Of a stretch of 33,235 bases of DNA, positions 7,515 to 15,924 are shown piece by piece. The notes beneath the pieces are model-generated. The model saw only the letters and a program-made list of their open reading frames with translations. It had not been told where the DNA came from and did not search any database. Source of the stretch: Verrucomicrobiales bacterium (lineage in GTDB: Bacteria > Verrucomicrobiota > Verrucomicrobiia > Verrucomicrobiales > DEV007). The stretch spans positions 1 through 33,235 of the forward strand of contig JAHEDC010000007.1 in assembly GCA_024641425.1 (NCBI GenBank). Reading direction: 5' to 3'. The position numbers and the translations under genes were made by a program. The stretch's first letter is position 1, and each line of letters starts with the position of its first letter.

Positions 7515-10511
7515 CTACTCCGAGGGCAAGGGAATCTGGTGTTGGTTCCGCAGATAGGCGATCAGGTTTCGAACCTGCTCCGGCGCGATCGCCATGAACA
7601 AGCCTTCCGGCATCACCGAGTTATCCAGTGTCTCCAATTTCGCGATTTCCTTGCGATCGAGGGCGCTGATTTGCCCGGCGGAATTCAGCGTGACCGTCCG
7701 GTCGTCCTGGATGGCCACGGCTCCACTATAGACGCGCCCGTCCTTCATTGTTGCCATCGTGATCTTGAATTCGACGGGAACACTCGCGTTCGGGTCAATG
7801 ATGTTCTCCAGCAGATAGTCGATGTTGTCCCGGTTCGCTCCCGTAAGATCGGGCCCGAGCGAGCCTCCCTCGCCATACAACATGTGGCAGGAGGAACAGA
7901 CCTGCGTGAAAGCCAAGCGCCCCCGGGAAAGATCGGCATTCCGCAGATGCTCGTCGGTCAGTTTTGCCTTCCACTCGCGGATAAGCCGCTGCTTGTCCTC
8001 GGGAGTGCTTCTTACGGATCCCCACCGCTCCTTCAGAAGCGCATCGATCTTCGGGTCACCGAACGCACCCATTTGCCGCGCCGCGAAAGCCGGAATATCA
8101 CTCTTCGGGATCCATCCTTTTCCCACCGCCTCCAAGAGCTTTAGGGCGAATGCGGGCCGCGAAGATAAGGTCAAGACGCCCGCGTTGCGGCCTTCGAAGT
8201 CGAGATTCCCGTAACGTCCGATGACGAGTTCAGGAATTTCCGGATCGTCATAGGACGCGAGCGCGCGCAAGGCTTCGATGCCGACTACCTTGTCTCCAAG
8301 CAGGCGCTTCACCAAGGCCATGCTGCCCTCCGGCTTGTTCTCGGCGACCACGCGCAGGGCATTTCGCCTCGCCTCAGGGGGAGCACTCTCATCGGCCGCC
8401 ACGTCGAAGAGGACTTCCAAAGCCTGGCCGTCCCCGAACACCACGGCGATCTCCTTCACCATGCGGGCCGATTCGTCCGACGCTCCGCCAAATGCAGTTG
8501 CCATCGCGTCCCACCCTCCGACTGGCTCCGCCTTACGCCAACCGCGTACCGCCGCCGCCATTCCACGCAGTAAGTCTTCGGCAAAGGCGGCGTCGGCGCG
8601 CTTGATCGAGCCCTTCAGCAACACCGCCACCGGTTCAGGGCGCGTCGCCGCATCGAGCATGAGTCGTCGCATGATGAACTCGCGTACTTTCGGAATCCGG
8701 CTCGCTTCGGCCAAGGCCACCGCCCGCTCCGGTTGCATCGTGACGCCCCCCTCGATGCCGTACCAGATCATGAGCGGTAGATTGTGGTCCCCGATATCCT
8801 CCTCATGGTTTGCGAGGGATTCCGCGATTTGCCAACGCTGATCAAAGGGCAGTTTTTGCAAGGTGCTCGCAAGATACAAACGCACCAGTCCCGATGTGTC
8901 GTCACTGGCCAATCCCGCGAAGCGACTTACTACCGATGGGGTCATCAACCCGTTATCCACCAAAAGCCGCAGCGCCCACACCCGCATTTCCTCGCCTTCG
9001 TCTGCCAGTAACCCGGAAAGCGTTGCCTCGTCAGCCGCACCCACCCCATTCAAGGCCCAGAGAAAGCGGAGTTTTCGGGTCAGGTCAGGATTCTCCGCGA
9101 TCTCCCGCAACGCCCGTTCCCTCACGGCGGCGACAATCTCCGGAATGCCCGCCCTTTCCTGAAGAATCCGGCGCGCTCGTCTCACGTACCAATCGTTCTT
9201 GTGGGACTGCAGGTCGAGCAATTCTCCGATTTCCTGCTGCCGGAGATCGAATCCCTCTGCCGGCGCAACAGGTGAGCCATACGCGATCTTGTAAATGCGT
9301 CCACTCGTCCGGTGCACCCCGTCATTGTCGTGACACTCGCCCAAGTCGACCCAGTCACTGACAAAGACCCCGCCGTCGGGGCCACTCTTGATCGTCACTC
9401 CCTTGAACCATGGTTGGTTGGCGAAAAGGAAATCCGGCGCCCGTTTGCCCACGTAGCCCGAGCCGGAACGCACAAGGAGATTCTCGTTGATCCGGCGACC
9501 GTGCGTGTTGCACATGAAGATAGCGTTCCGGTATTCGTCCGGCCAATTGTCACCAAGGTAAATCATCCCGCCACAGTGGGAATGCCCGCCACCGAGTTCG
9601 CCATGCACGCCGCTTGTGTCCCGCGAATCGGTCCAGTTCTTTCCGTTGTCCCAATGGTAGTGATCCGCGTGCTGATCGAGGAGTTCGAAGACAAAGGGAT
9701 TGGAATCCGCGCCGAACATGCGCTTGAAGTGCGCCCCGGGAATCGCATGCCAGAGGTGGCCGATCACATTGTTGGTGAAGAACATCTCGCCGAAGTCGTT
9801 GTAATCGAGCCCCCACGGGTTCGTAGTCCCTTCCAATACTTTCTCGAAAATCCTTCGGGTCGGGTGGTAGCGCCACAGACCGCAGCTTAGTTTCTGCCTT
9901 TGATTGGTCGGAGTGCCCGCCACCGCCGCATAGGATGGCGCGGTGATCCCGTGCCGCCCGTAGAGCCAGCCATCCGGCCCCCAAAACAGTCCGTTGACGA
10001 TGTTGTGCCCGATGTGCTCTACGTCAAAGCCGTCGACCCGTACCTCGGGATCGCCGTCAGGGACATCGTTACCGTCCGCGTCAGGAAGAAAGGCGAGCTT
10101 CCCGTCGTTGAGAATCCACACGCCGCCGAAACCGAAGGCAATGCTCGTAAGCGCCTTCCCCTGCTCCCAGAAAACTTTTCTTCCATCGGCGCGCCCGTCG
10201 TTGTCCTTGTCTTCCAGAATGACGATGCGGTCGCCGGAGTTCAAATCAAAGCCGTGTCCGGTGTAGGTGTAGTTCTCCGCGACCCAGAGCCGTCCCCGGT
10301 CATCGAATTCGAAATCGATCGGCTGCTGCACGTCGGGCTCCCCGGCGAACAGCGTTACCGCGAAACCGTCTGGAACCGCGATCGCGTCCGCAGCATCCTG
10401 AGGCGATGGCGGATGCTGCAAGGGATCCTGCGTATTTCGAATCTCCGGAAACTCGGTGGCAACGGCTAGGACACCGCAGAATGAGGAAAGGAGGAGTGGA
10501 AAACGGGACAT
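7515..10511 (-). CDS. PVC-type propeller-HEAT-cytochrome c protein
   Basis: A 998-residue exported protein with the PVC-type membrane-bound dehydrogenase architecture. A short signal (MSRFPLLLSSFCGVLAVA) is followed by a beta-propeller of about residues 40-420, seen in IAVPDGFAVTLFAGEPDVQ, FDDRGRLWVAENYTY and ILEDKDNDGRADG. A helical HEAT-like middle follows (about 430-850), then a C-terminal cytochrome c domain with CSSCH at 872-876 and GPDLTGANRDNIDYLLENII after it. These proteins are expanded in Planctomycetota and Verrucomicrobiota and are thought to oxidise sugars or alcohols, but the substrate is unproven. It is 101 bases downstream of ccsA on the same strand. It could be read through from the cytochrome operon or be separate. 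Confidence 0.92.
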   Translation of the reverse strand: MSRFPLLLSSFCGVLAVATEFPEIRNTQDPLQHPPSPQDAADAIAVPDGFAVTLFAGEPDVQQPIDFEFDDRGRLWVAENYTYTGHGFDLNSGDRIVILEDKDNDGRADGRKVFWEQGKALTSIAFGFGGVWILNDGKLAFLPDADGNDVPDGDPEVRVDGFDVEHIGHNIVNGLFWGPDGWLYGRHGITAPSYAAVAGTPTNQRQKLSCGLWRYHPTRRIFEKVLEGTTNPWGLDYNDFGEMFFTNNVIGHLWHAIPGAHFKRMFGADSNPFVFELLDQHADHYHWDNGKNWTDSRDTSGVHGELGGGHSHCGGMIYLGDNWPDEYRNAIFMCNTHGRRINENLLVRSGSGYVGKRAPDFLFANQPWFKGVTIKSGPDGGVFVSDWVDLGECHDNDGVHRTSGRIYKIAYGSPVAPAEGFDLRQQEIGELLDLQSHKNDWYVRRARRILQERAGIPEIVAAVRERALREIAENPDLTRKLRFLWALNGVGAADEATLSGLLADEGEEMRVWALRLLVDNGLMTPSVVSRFAGLASDDTSGLVRLYLASTLQKLPFDQRWQIAESLANHEEDIGDHNLPLMIWYGIEGGVTMQPERAVALAEASRIPKVREFIMRRLMLDAATRPEPVAVLLKGSIKRADAAFAEDLLRGMAAAVRGWRKAEPVGGWDAMATAFGGASDESARMVKEIAVVFGDGQALEVLFDVAADESAPPEARRNALRVVAENKPEGSMALVKRLLGDKVVGIEALRALASYDDPEIPELVIGRYGNLDFEGRNAGVLTLSSRPAFALKLLEAVGKGWIPKSDIPAFAARQMGAFGDPKIDALLKERWGSVRSTPEDKQRLIREWKAKLTDEHLRNADLSRGRLAFTQVCSSCHMLYGEGGSLGPDLTGANRDNIDYLLENIIDPNASVPVEFKITMATMKDGRVYSGAVAIQDDRTVTLNSAGQISALDRKEIAKLETLDNSVMPEGLFMAIAPEQVRNLIAYLRNQHQIPLPSE

Positions 10512-10612
10512 TTGGGAAAGTCTACCGCATCATTCCCGGCGAAAGCGATAGCGAAACGAAGCGGGGATTGGCAGTCGCGATGAGACGCGAACCCATTTGA
10601 GCGGCGGTGCCG

Positions 10613-12472
10613 CTATGCGACCGACGAGGAAGGCCGGGCCTCCGGTTCGCGCATCCTGATCGCGGCGAGCAGCATGACGAGCAATTGGCTGACAACGAAG
10701 CCGATGAGCCAGAGGTAAGCGGCATCGAGGAATCCGTAGGAGTGAAGACCAACGCCAAGCATGTTGGTGCCAAACCAGGACCAACTCGTAACGACGTTTC
10801 CGAAAACGGCCATCATCATGAGACCACGTTCCTTTATCATGCCCCCCCACCGGGCATGAAGGATGGTGGCATTCCAGAGGACGATAAGGACCGCCCCGTT
10901 TTCCTTCGGATCCCAACCCCAGAAACGGCCCCAGCTTTGATCGGCCCAGATCCCACCAAGAACGGTACCGACGAAACTGAAAAGGGTGGCAAAGCAAACA
11001 ATGCCATAAACCATTCCCCTGAGCGCTTTCCGGGTGTCGGGGGAAAGCTGGCCGAGGCTGCGGCCGATGATCGCGAAGATCGCGAGAATACCGGCAAGGA
11101 ACGTGGCGGAGTATCCCAGAGTGACGACGATGACATGGGTTGCGAGCCAGAAGTTCGAATCGAGAACGGCTCGCATCATCTCCAACGTATCCCCGTTGAG
11201 AGAGAGATGGTGCGCGATCACAAGAGTCGAGAAGCCGATGACTGCGGCGACGGCAGTCCCGAGCGCCTTCTTGTAGATCATCTCGAGAACGATGCTCAGG
11301 GTTATGGCTCCCCACCCGATGAAGACGGCGGAAGAATAGAGGTTCGTGACCGGCGGGCGGCCCTCAAGGAGCATTCGGGCGATGAGCCCCCCCGTATGGA
11401 GGAGGAAGCCGAGAAGGAGGATACGAAAGGCGGCCTTCGCGAGGGAATTGCCCCAACCCAGCCACGACAGGATCGCGGCGAGGAACGCGAGGACATAGAG
11501 CACCATGCACAGATAAAACGGAGCCAAGCGGTTGAAGTAGACCTCGCGTGCCGCTTTCCGTGCCTCGACGGGCCGTGCCCCGGCAACCCAATAGCGCATT
11601 TCAAGGACCGCCTGATTGAATTTTGCCACGCCGGCCTCCCCACCCTCCCCATAGCCGTCGGCGATACGCGCGTAATTGACGAGATAGGGATGGTATTCTC
11701 CGGTATCGATGGCAACGATCATCGATTCGCCGATCCGACGCCACTCGCTGTCGTCGCCAAGCGGAGGCAGCGGGATGAAGTATCCCGATTTCGGAAGCCT
11801 GAAGACGGGAGTCATCACGGCGGTCATGGCGTCGAGCACGGCCCCGTCGAATTCCTTTCCCTCGGCGCGCTTTTCCATTTCGGCACTGCCTTTCTCGGCG
11901 AGGTCGCGGAATTCCGCGAGGCGGGCCTCGTAGCTTCCGCTGCCGGGAAGGAAAAGTGATTGACGAAGATTCTCGTAGAGTTGCAACTCGCGTTGAAGTT
12001 TCATCAAGGCGCGTTCGTAGGCTTTCCACAACGGCTGCTCAATGGCCGCGATACGCGCTGCTTCGGTCTCGATCTTCTCCCGCGACACTTGGATTTCCGC
12101 ATAGCAGAAAAGCTTCCCGTCCTTCTCGCTCTTCCCGATTTCGCTCAGCACCTCACCGTGATGGATGACAAAGAGTTTCCGCACGTCGGCAGCATCGGGA
12201 TTGAAAAGTACCTCCAGCAGCCAGGGCATGGCGGCAAGGGTTTCCTCCCCTTTGGGGCGAAGTTCCTGTTTGCCCCTCAGAACGAGGAGCGCGTTTCGGG
12301 CCACGGAGCCAAGCGGCTGCACACGACCGTTGGCGAGCACCGGTACTTTGGCGAGTTCCCCGAAATGATACCCATCGCCCTGCCTTCCTGCCTGCATGGC
12401 AACCGAAACCAGCCAGAGAAGGCAAAGGGCGGGAAGAATTACCGGGAGCAGGTCTTTGATGCGCGCGCTCAT
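10613..12472 (-). CDS. ccsA: CcsA-type cytochrome c haem lyase, extended N-terminus
   Basis: A 619-residue System II cytochrome c maturation protein that presents haem for attachment to apocytochromes outside the membrane. The WWD domain reads WGRFWGWDPKENGA (about residues 514-527), and flanking helices hold conserved His in VIAHHLSLNGD and LHSYGF. About eight helices make up the C-terminal half. The N-terminal half has one helix then about 290 soluble residues containing VPVLANGRVQPLGSVARNALL. That segment is typical of PVC and Bacteroidota CcsA proteins and absent from short Bacillus or plastid CcsA. The start at 12472 gives an ATGA overlap with the resB stop and begins just before the first helix. 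Confidence 0.88.
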   Translation of the reverse strand: MSARIKDLLPVILPALCLLWLVSVAMQAGRQGDGYHFGELAKVPVLANGRVQPLGSVARNALLVLRGKQELRPKGEETLAAMPWLLEVLFNPDAADVRKLFVIHHGEVLSEIGKSEKDGKLFCYAEIQVSREKIETEAARIAAIEQPLWKAYERALMKLQRELQLYENLRQSLFLPGSGSYEARLAEFRDLAEKGSAEMEKRAEGKEFDGAVLDAMTAVMTPVFRLPKSGYFIPLPPLGDDSEWRRIGESMIVAIDTGEYHPYLVNYARIADGYGEGGEAGVAKFNQAVLEMRYWVAGARPVEARKAAREVYFNRLAPFYLCMVLYVLAFLAAILSWLGWGNSLAKAAFRILLLGFLLHTGGLIARMLLEGRPPVTNLYSSAVFIGWGAITLSIVLEMIYKKALGTAVAAVIGFSTLVIAHHLSLNGDTLEMMRAVLDSNFWLATHVIVVTLGYSATFLAGILAIFAIIGRSLGQLSPDTRKALRGMVYGIVCFATLFSFVGTVLGGIWADQSWGRFWGWDPKENGAVLIVLWNATILHARWGGMIKERGLMMMAVFGNVVTSWSWFGTNMLGVGLHSYGFLDAAYLWLIGFVVSQLLVMLLAAIRMREPEARPSSSVA

Positions 12473-13605
12473 TGATTCCGACGGGAGAGGAAGCGGCCGA
12501 GGTTCAAGAGAAAGGCGACGACCAGACCGAGGGTCACAAGCGCGCACGAAACGTAGGGTAGAATCCAGACCGGGTTCTTCACCACCTGGAGGATACTGGT
12601 CGTATCCGCGTTGTCGAAACTGGCCTGGTAAAAAGTAAGTCCGTCGTAGCGAAGCGGGTTGTTCATATAGATCACCACCTCCCGATCTTCGCCACTCTCT
12701 GGATTCTTCAATCGCACCTGACTGGAAAAATTCTTCGGTATTTCCGTACCCTCGTAGCGGTCGTGCTTGAAGTCCTTCAGCGTGATGGTGTAAGGCAGAT
12801 AGTCTCGACGCTCGCGAAGGAAGAGTTGGAAAGTCCGGTCGCCAACGGTTGCCTCCTGGGTGAGGGCGATGGCATTGGAAAGAAGGTAAATTCCCGCATT
12901 CTCCTTTGCATCCGGCACTACTAGCTCGACATAGACCGCCGGAGCGTCGCGACGGTTTGGCGCTGTCTCTCGAGGCTGCTCGATGGCCATGGTCTGCCGA
13001 CCGATTCCTCGGGTCGCAGGCGTCGGGCTGCCTTCGCGGGGCGGAAATGTCGCGTTTTGGAAATACTCGACGATCCGAAGTGAGAACGGCAATGAGCCTT
13101 CGGCGAAGACCGCGCCCTTCACGAGTCGACTCTGGGGAATGGCGACGACCCGCTCTTTCCCCTCCGCATTCGACTCGATGACGACGAGTTCCACTTCACG
13201 GGGCCGCGTAACGAAATTACTCGTCTGGCCTTCGTCGAGGCGCATTTGCGATTCCACAGTCATGATGCCGGTTAGGAGTTCGCCGACAAGGAGCAGCGCG
13301 ACGCCGGAGTGAATGAGGATCATTCCCAGTTTTCGGGCCTGCCACTTGAAACGCATGACGTGCGCGGCAAGCAGGTTGGCAAGAAGCAGTGTCCCCAAAA
13401 GCCATCCACCGGGAAGAGGAAAGCGCCATCCCCCCGGGGCCCCGAAGTCGACCCACGCGATCCACGCTCGAAAATAGCGACGCTGCACCTCATAGATCCC
13501 GAGATGGACCTGATCGAGCGTGGCGATGAAGATCAGGATCATGCTGGCCACAAGCAGCAAGACCGTGAGCCGTAGCGAGGTGAAGAACTTCAGAGGGGCG
13601 ATCAT
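12469..13605 (-). CDS. resB: ResB-like cytochrome c biogenesis protein
   Basis: A 378-residue integral membrane partner of CcsA in System II cytochrome c maturation. Helices are at about residues 13-33, 70-90 and 98-118, with a last one near the C-terminus (ILPYVSCALVTLGLVVAFLL). A large extracytoplasmic domain of about 230 residues lies between them. The SLRLTVLLLVASMILIFIAT opening and the NNPLRYDGLTFYQASFD segment before the last helix are typical of ResB. The start at 13605 overlaps the upstream lipoprotein stop as ATGA, and its own stop overlaps the ccsA start the same way. The three genes are therefore almost certainly translationally coupled. Confidence 0.88.
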   Translation of the reverse strand: MIAPLKFFTSLRLTVLLLVASMILIFIATLDQVHLGIYEVQRRYFRAWIAWVDFGAPGGWRFPLPGGWLLGTLLLANLLAAHVMRFKWQARKLGMILIHSGVALLLVGELLTGIMTVESQMRLDEGQTSNFVTRPREVELVVIESNAEGKERVVAIPQSRLVKGAVFAEGSLPFSLRIVEYFQNATFPPREGSPTPATRGIGRQTMAIEQPRETAPNRRDAPAVYVELVVPDAKENAGIYLLSNAIALTQEATVGDRTFQLFLRERRDYLPYTITLKDFKHDRYEGTEIPKNFSSQVRLKNPESGEDREVVIYMNNPLRYDGLTFYQASFDNADTTSILQVVKNPVWILPYVSCALVTLGLVVAFLLNLGRFLSRRNQ

Positions 13606-14660
13606 TTCGGGGCCGCGGTTTCCACAAAGCGAATGAATTTCTCCTTCTCCGCCGCCACCACGTCGAGATCCCCGGCCATCTTGAAGAACCAAGTGCGGGC
13701 TCCCACTTGGCCCATGGCTCCCAGGATGGCAGCCTTCCGCCCTTCTCCGAGAAGATCATCGGCACTCTCGAAATGAACCAGAGTAAGCGCCCCAAGTCCG
13801 GAATTGAGAGGCAAGGATTCGGCCTTCAGTTCCTGCTCGGTCAGGTCCCGCAGTTGCATCTGTGTCCGCCAAAGGTTCAAATTCGCTTCAAGGCCTCCGC
13901 CATCGTCCTTGAGCGAGACGACGGAAACGTCGGCCTCGTGCCCTCCGGCTCCCTTGACCCGGAAACTCGCCAGTCGCATGGAACTGCCCTGGGACTCTTC
14001 CCACCCGGCAGGAACATCCAGCTTTGGCGCGGCCACTTCGGGCAGCGCCGGAGGGGCCTCCTGTTCATGCGCCCCCGAATGATCGTGGGCTATCTCCACG
14101 GATTGAAGGAGCATCATGAAATTCTCCTTCTGCGCCGCAATCGCCGCCGAACTGCCGGTCATCTTGAAGAACCACATTTCGGCGGCGACTGGAAGCTGCG
14201 CCGCGAGTATGCCGCCAGCTTCCGCTCCGTCGAGGGCGAATACCTCGAATTCTCCCTGGCCATCCGAGACGGAAACCTTTTCGGGCGACAATGCTTCCTC
14301 GGTCGTAGGTCCCAGGTTCAACTGGCTCCGCCAGCGGTTGACGTTGGCAAGCGTCCCCCCGGCCGTGCCGCCGAGACGAATAACCGTGATCGCCGCCTCG
14401 GAACCATCGCCTCCGTCCGCCGTGTAATTGCCGAGCCGGGTTCCGTCGGGAGGAAGCTCTTTCCAGCTTTCCGGCTTCGCCCAGCGCACCATCGTCTCAT
14501 CAGCGGGGGACGATGTTCCACCTGACGGGACACTTTTTTCCTCACCCGTTCCCGCCGTGACGTGATAGACCCGGACTGGCTCCTCGCCGCAGGCCGCGAG
14601 CAACAGTGCGAATCCCGGAGCAAGCAGCTGCCGCCCCTGTATCACCCATGATCTAGGCAT
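13602..14660 (-). CDS. Lipoprotein with two tandem copies of one domain
   Basis: A 352-residue predicted lipoprotein. The lipobox is LLLAAC, with the lipidated Cys at residue 24 after a short hydrophobic stretch. The mature protein holds two copies of a domain of about 130 residues (about 58-183 and 215-350). Copy 1 has NVNRWRSQLNL and MWFFKMTGSSAAIAAQKENF; copy 2 has NLNLWRTQMQL and TWFFKMAGDLDVVAAEKEKF. A His-rich stretch (HDHSGAHEQ) links them. No named family is recognised. The gene overlaps the reductase stop by eight bases and the resB start by four, so it belongs to the cytochrome maturation operon. A role as chaperone or assembly factor for exported cytochromes is inferred from position only. 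Confidence 0.75.
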   Translation of the reverse strand: MPRSWVIQGRQLLAPGFALLLAACGEEPVRVYHVTAGTGEEKSVPSGGTSSPADETMVRWAKPESWKELPPDGTRLGNYTADGGDGSEAAITVIRLGGTAGGTLANVNRWRSQLNLGPTTEEALSPEKVSVSDGQGEFEVFALDGAEAGGILAAQLPVAAEMWFFKMTGSSAAIAAQKENFMMLLQSVEIAHDHSGAHEQEAPPALPEVAAPKLDVPAGWEESQGSSMRLASFRVKGAGGHEADVSVVSLKDDGGGLEANLNLWRTQMQLRDLTEQELKAESLPLNSGLGALTLVHFESADDLLGEGRKAAILGAMGQVGARTWFFKMAGDLDVVAAEKEKFIRFVETAAPK

Positions 14661-15888
14661 CGAGGACAATGTTCCCGTCAGGCACGCAAATGCAGGGTAG
14701 GCAGCAGCCCTTCTCAAGTTTGTCGAAAGTAGGCTTTGTCGAATACTTTACTTTCCCTTCGACCAGAGCCGTCATGCAGGTTCCACATTTTCCTAGCCAA
14801 CAGGCGGTTGGGATCTTGACTCCCTCGGATTCGGCGAACTTCACGAGGTTCGCGATCTCACCGTCGATGCCCACCTTCTTGCCTGTCCGCTTGAAATCAA
14901 CAGACGCCGAAACCTTGACCGACTTCGTGACTTGCATGAAGGCCTCGTCGTGGACCCGGGATTCCGGAACCCCCCATTCGGCCAAACCGTCGCGGACACC
15001 GTTCATCATCGGTGGTGGGCCACAGGTGTAAAAGTCGAAGTTGGCGGACGGGAGGAGCCTTTGGAAAAGATCCGCGCCAACCCGCCCCGCATAGTCATAG
15101 TCTTCCCCGAGCCGGTCGCTGCTGTCGGGGTCACTGTAGCACACGACGAAATGGACATTCGGAATCGCCGCCGCACGCCAGGCACGAATCTGCTCCTTCA
15201 GCATATTCTCGCTGCCGTTCCGCACCCCGTAGAAAAACCAAACCTCGCGCCGGGCCTTTTCCTCGATGATGGCGTTCAGCATACTCAACACAGGAGTCAC
15301 GCCCACTCCCGCACCCGAAAGGACGAGACCTCCGCTATCATGTGGATTGATGGCGAATTCGCCAGAGGGAGCTCTCACGTCGAGGATGTCCCCCACATTC
15401 ACCGAGTCGTGGAAATGTCCCGATACCTTGCCGGGCGGCAGTCCAGCGGGCTCGCGCGGAGCGAGCACTCGCTTGATGCTCACCCGGTAATGGTCAGGGC
15501 GGTGGCAGTCCGAAAGGCTGTAGCACCGAACAATCTCCTTACCGTCGAGATCAAGACGGAAGGTGAGGAATTGGCCAGGCTGAAACGAAGGCAAAGGAAC
15601 CTTTCCGTCGTTGGGAACAAGATAAAACGAACAAATACCCCCCGGTTCCGGAGTTTTCCGGTCGACCCGGAACTTGCGGATTCCATTCCATGCCACCGGA
15701 AGCGATTGTTGCCGCTCCCGGACTCCTCGCAGGGTTTGGAGTTTCTCCTCAAGAAGACGGAGTCGAGCCGCTGCGGTCTTTCCAGTCAGGGAGACAAGGC
15801 GACAATACTGCGCGAGCATGAGCAGCATCACGAGAGTCGCTCCACCGAGGAGGACAAGACCAAGAGTCTGAAGGATATTGGCGAGCAT
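14653..15888 (-). CDS. Membrane-anchored NADH reductase with C-terminal 2Fe-2S domain
   Basis: A 411-residue flavoprotein. Residues 5-27 are a membrane helix, and a short coiled coil follows (LRLLEEKLQTLRGVRERQQ). The FAD-binding motif is RCYSLSD (121-127), the pyridine-nucleotide site is SGAGVGVTPVLSM, and the CGPPPMMNGV signature is typical of ferredoxin-NADP reductase-like enzymes. A plant-type 2Fe-2S ferredoxin domain ends the protein, with C363-x4-C368-x2-C371-x27-C399. The likely reaction is transfer of electrons from NAD(P)H through FAD and 2Fe-2S to a partner. NqrF also has helix, ferredoxin and reductase domains, but its ferredoxin comes first, so this is not NqrF. It lies between the outer-membrane barrel gene and the cytochrome maturation genes. 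Confidence 0.85.
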   Translation of the reverse strand: MLANILQTLGLVLLGGATLVMLLMLAQYCRLVSLTGKTAAARLRLLEEKLQTLRGVRERQQSLPVAWNGIRKFRVDRKTPEPGGICSFYLVPNDGKVPLPSFQPGQFLTFRLDLDGKEIVRCYSLSDCHRPDHYRVSIKRVLAPREPAGLPPGKVSGHFHDSVNVGDILDVRAPSGEFAINPHDSGGLVLSGAGVGVTPVLSMLNAIIEEKARREVWFFYGVRNGSENMLKEQIRAWRAAAIPNVHFVVCYSDPDSSDRLGEDYDYAGRVGADLFQRLLPSANFDFYTCGPPPMMNGVRDGLAEWGVPESRVHDEAFMQVTKSVKVSASVDFKRTGKKVGIDGEIANLVKFAESEGVKIPTACWLGKCGTCMTALVEGKVKYSTKPTFDKLEKGCCLPCICVPDGNIVLDA

Positions 15889-15924
15889 GAATGAAGGGTA
15901 CCACGACAGTTGGGGAAAGGCGCC

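Noticed and set aside
14653-15888. NqrF of the sodium-pumping NADH:quinone reductase
   Set aside because: The 2Fe-2S domain is at the wrong end and no other nqr genes are present.
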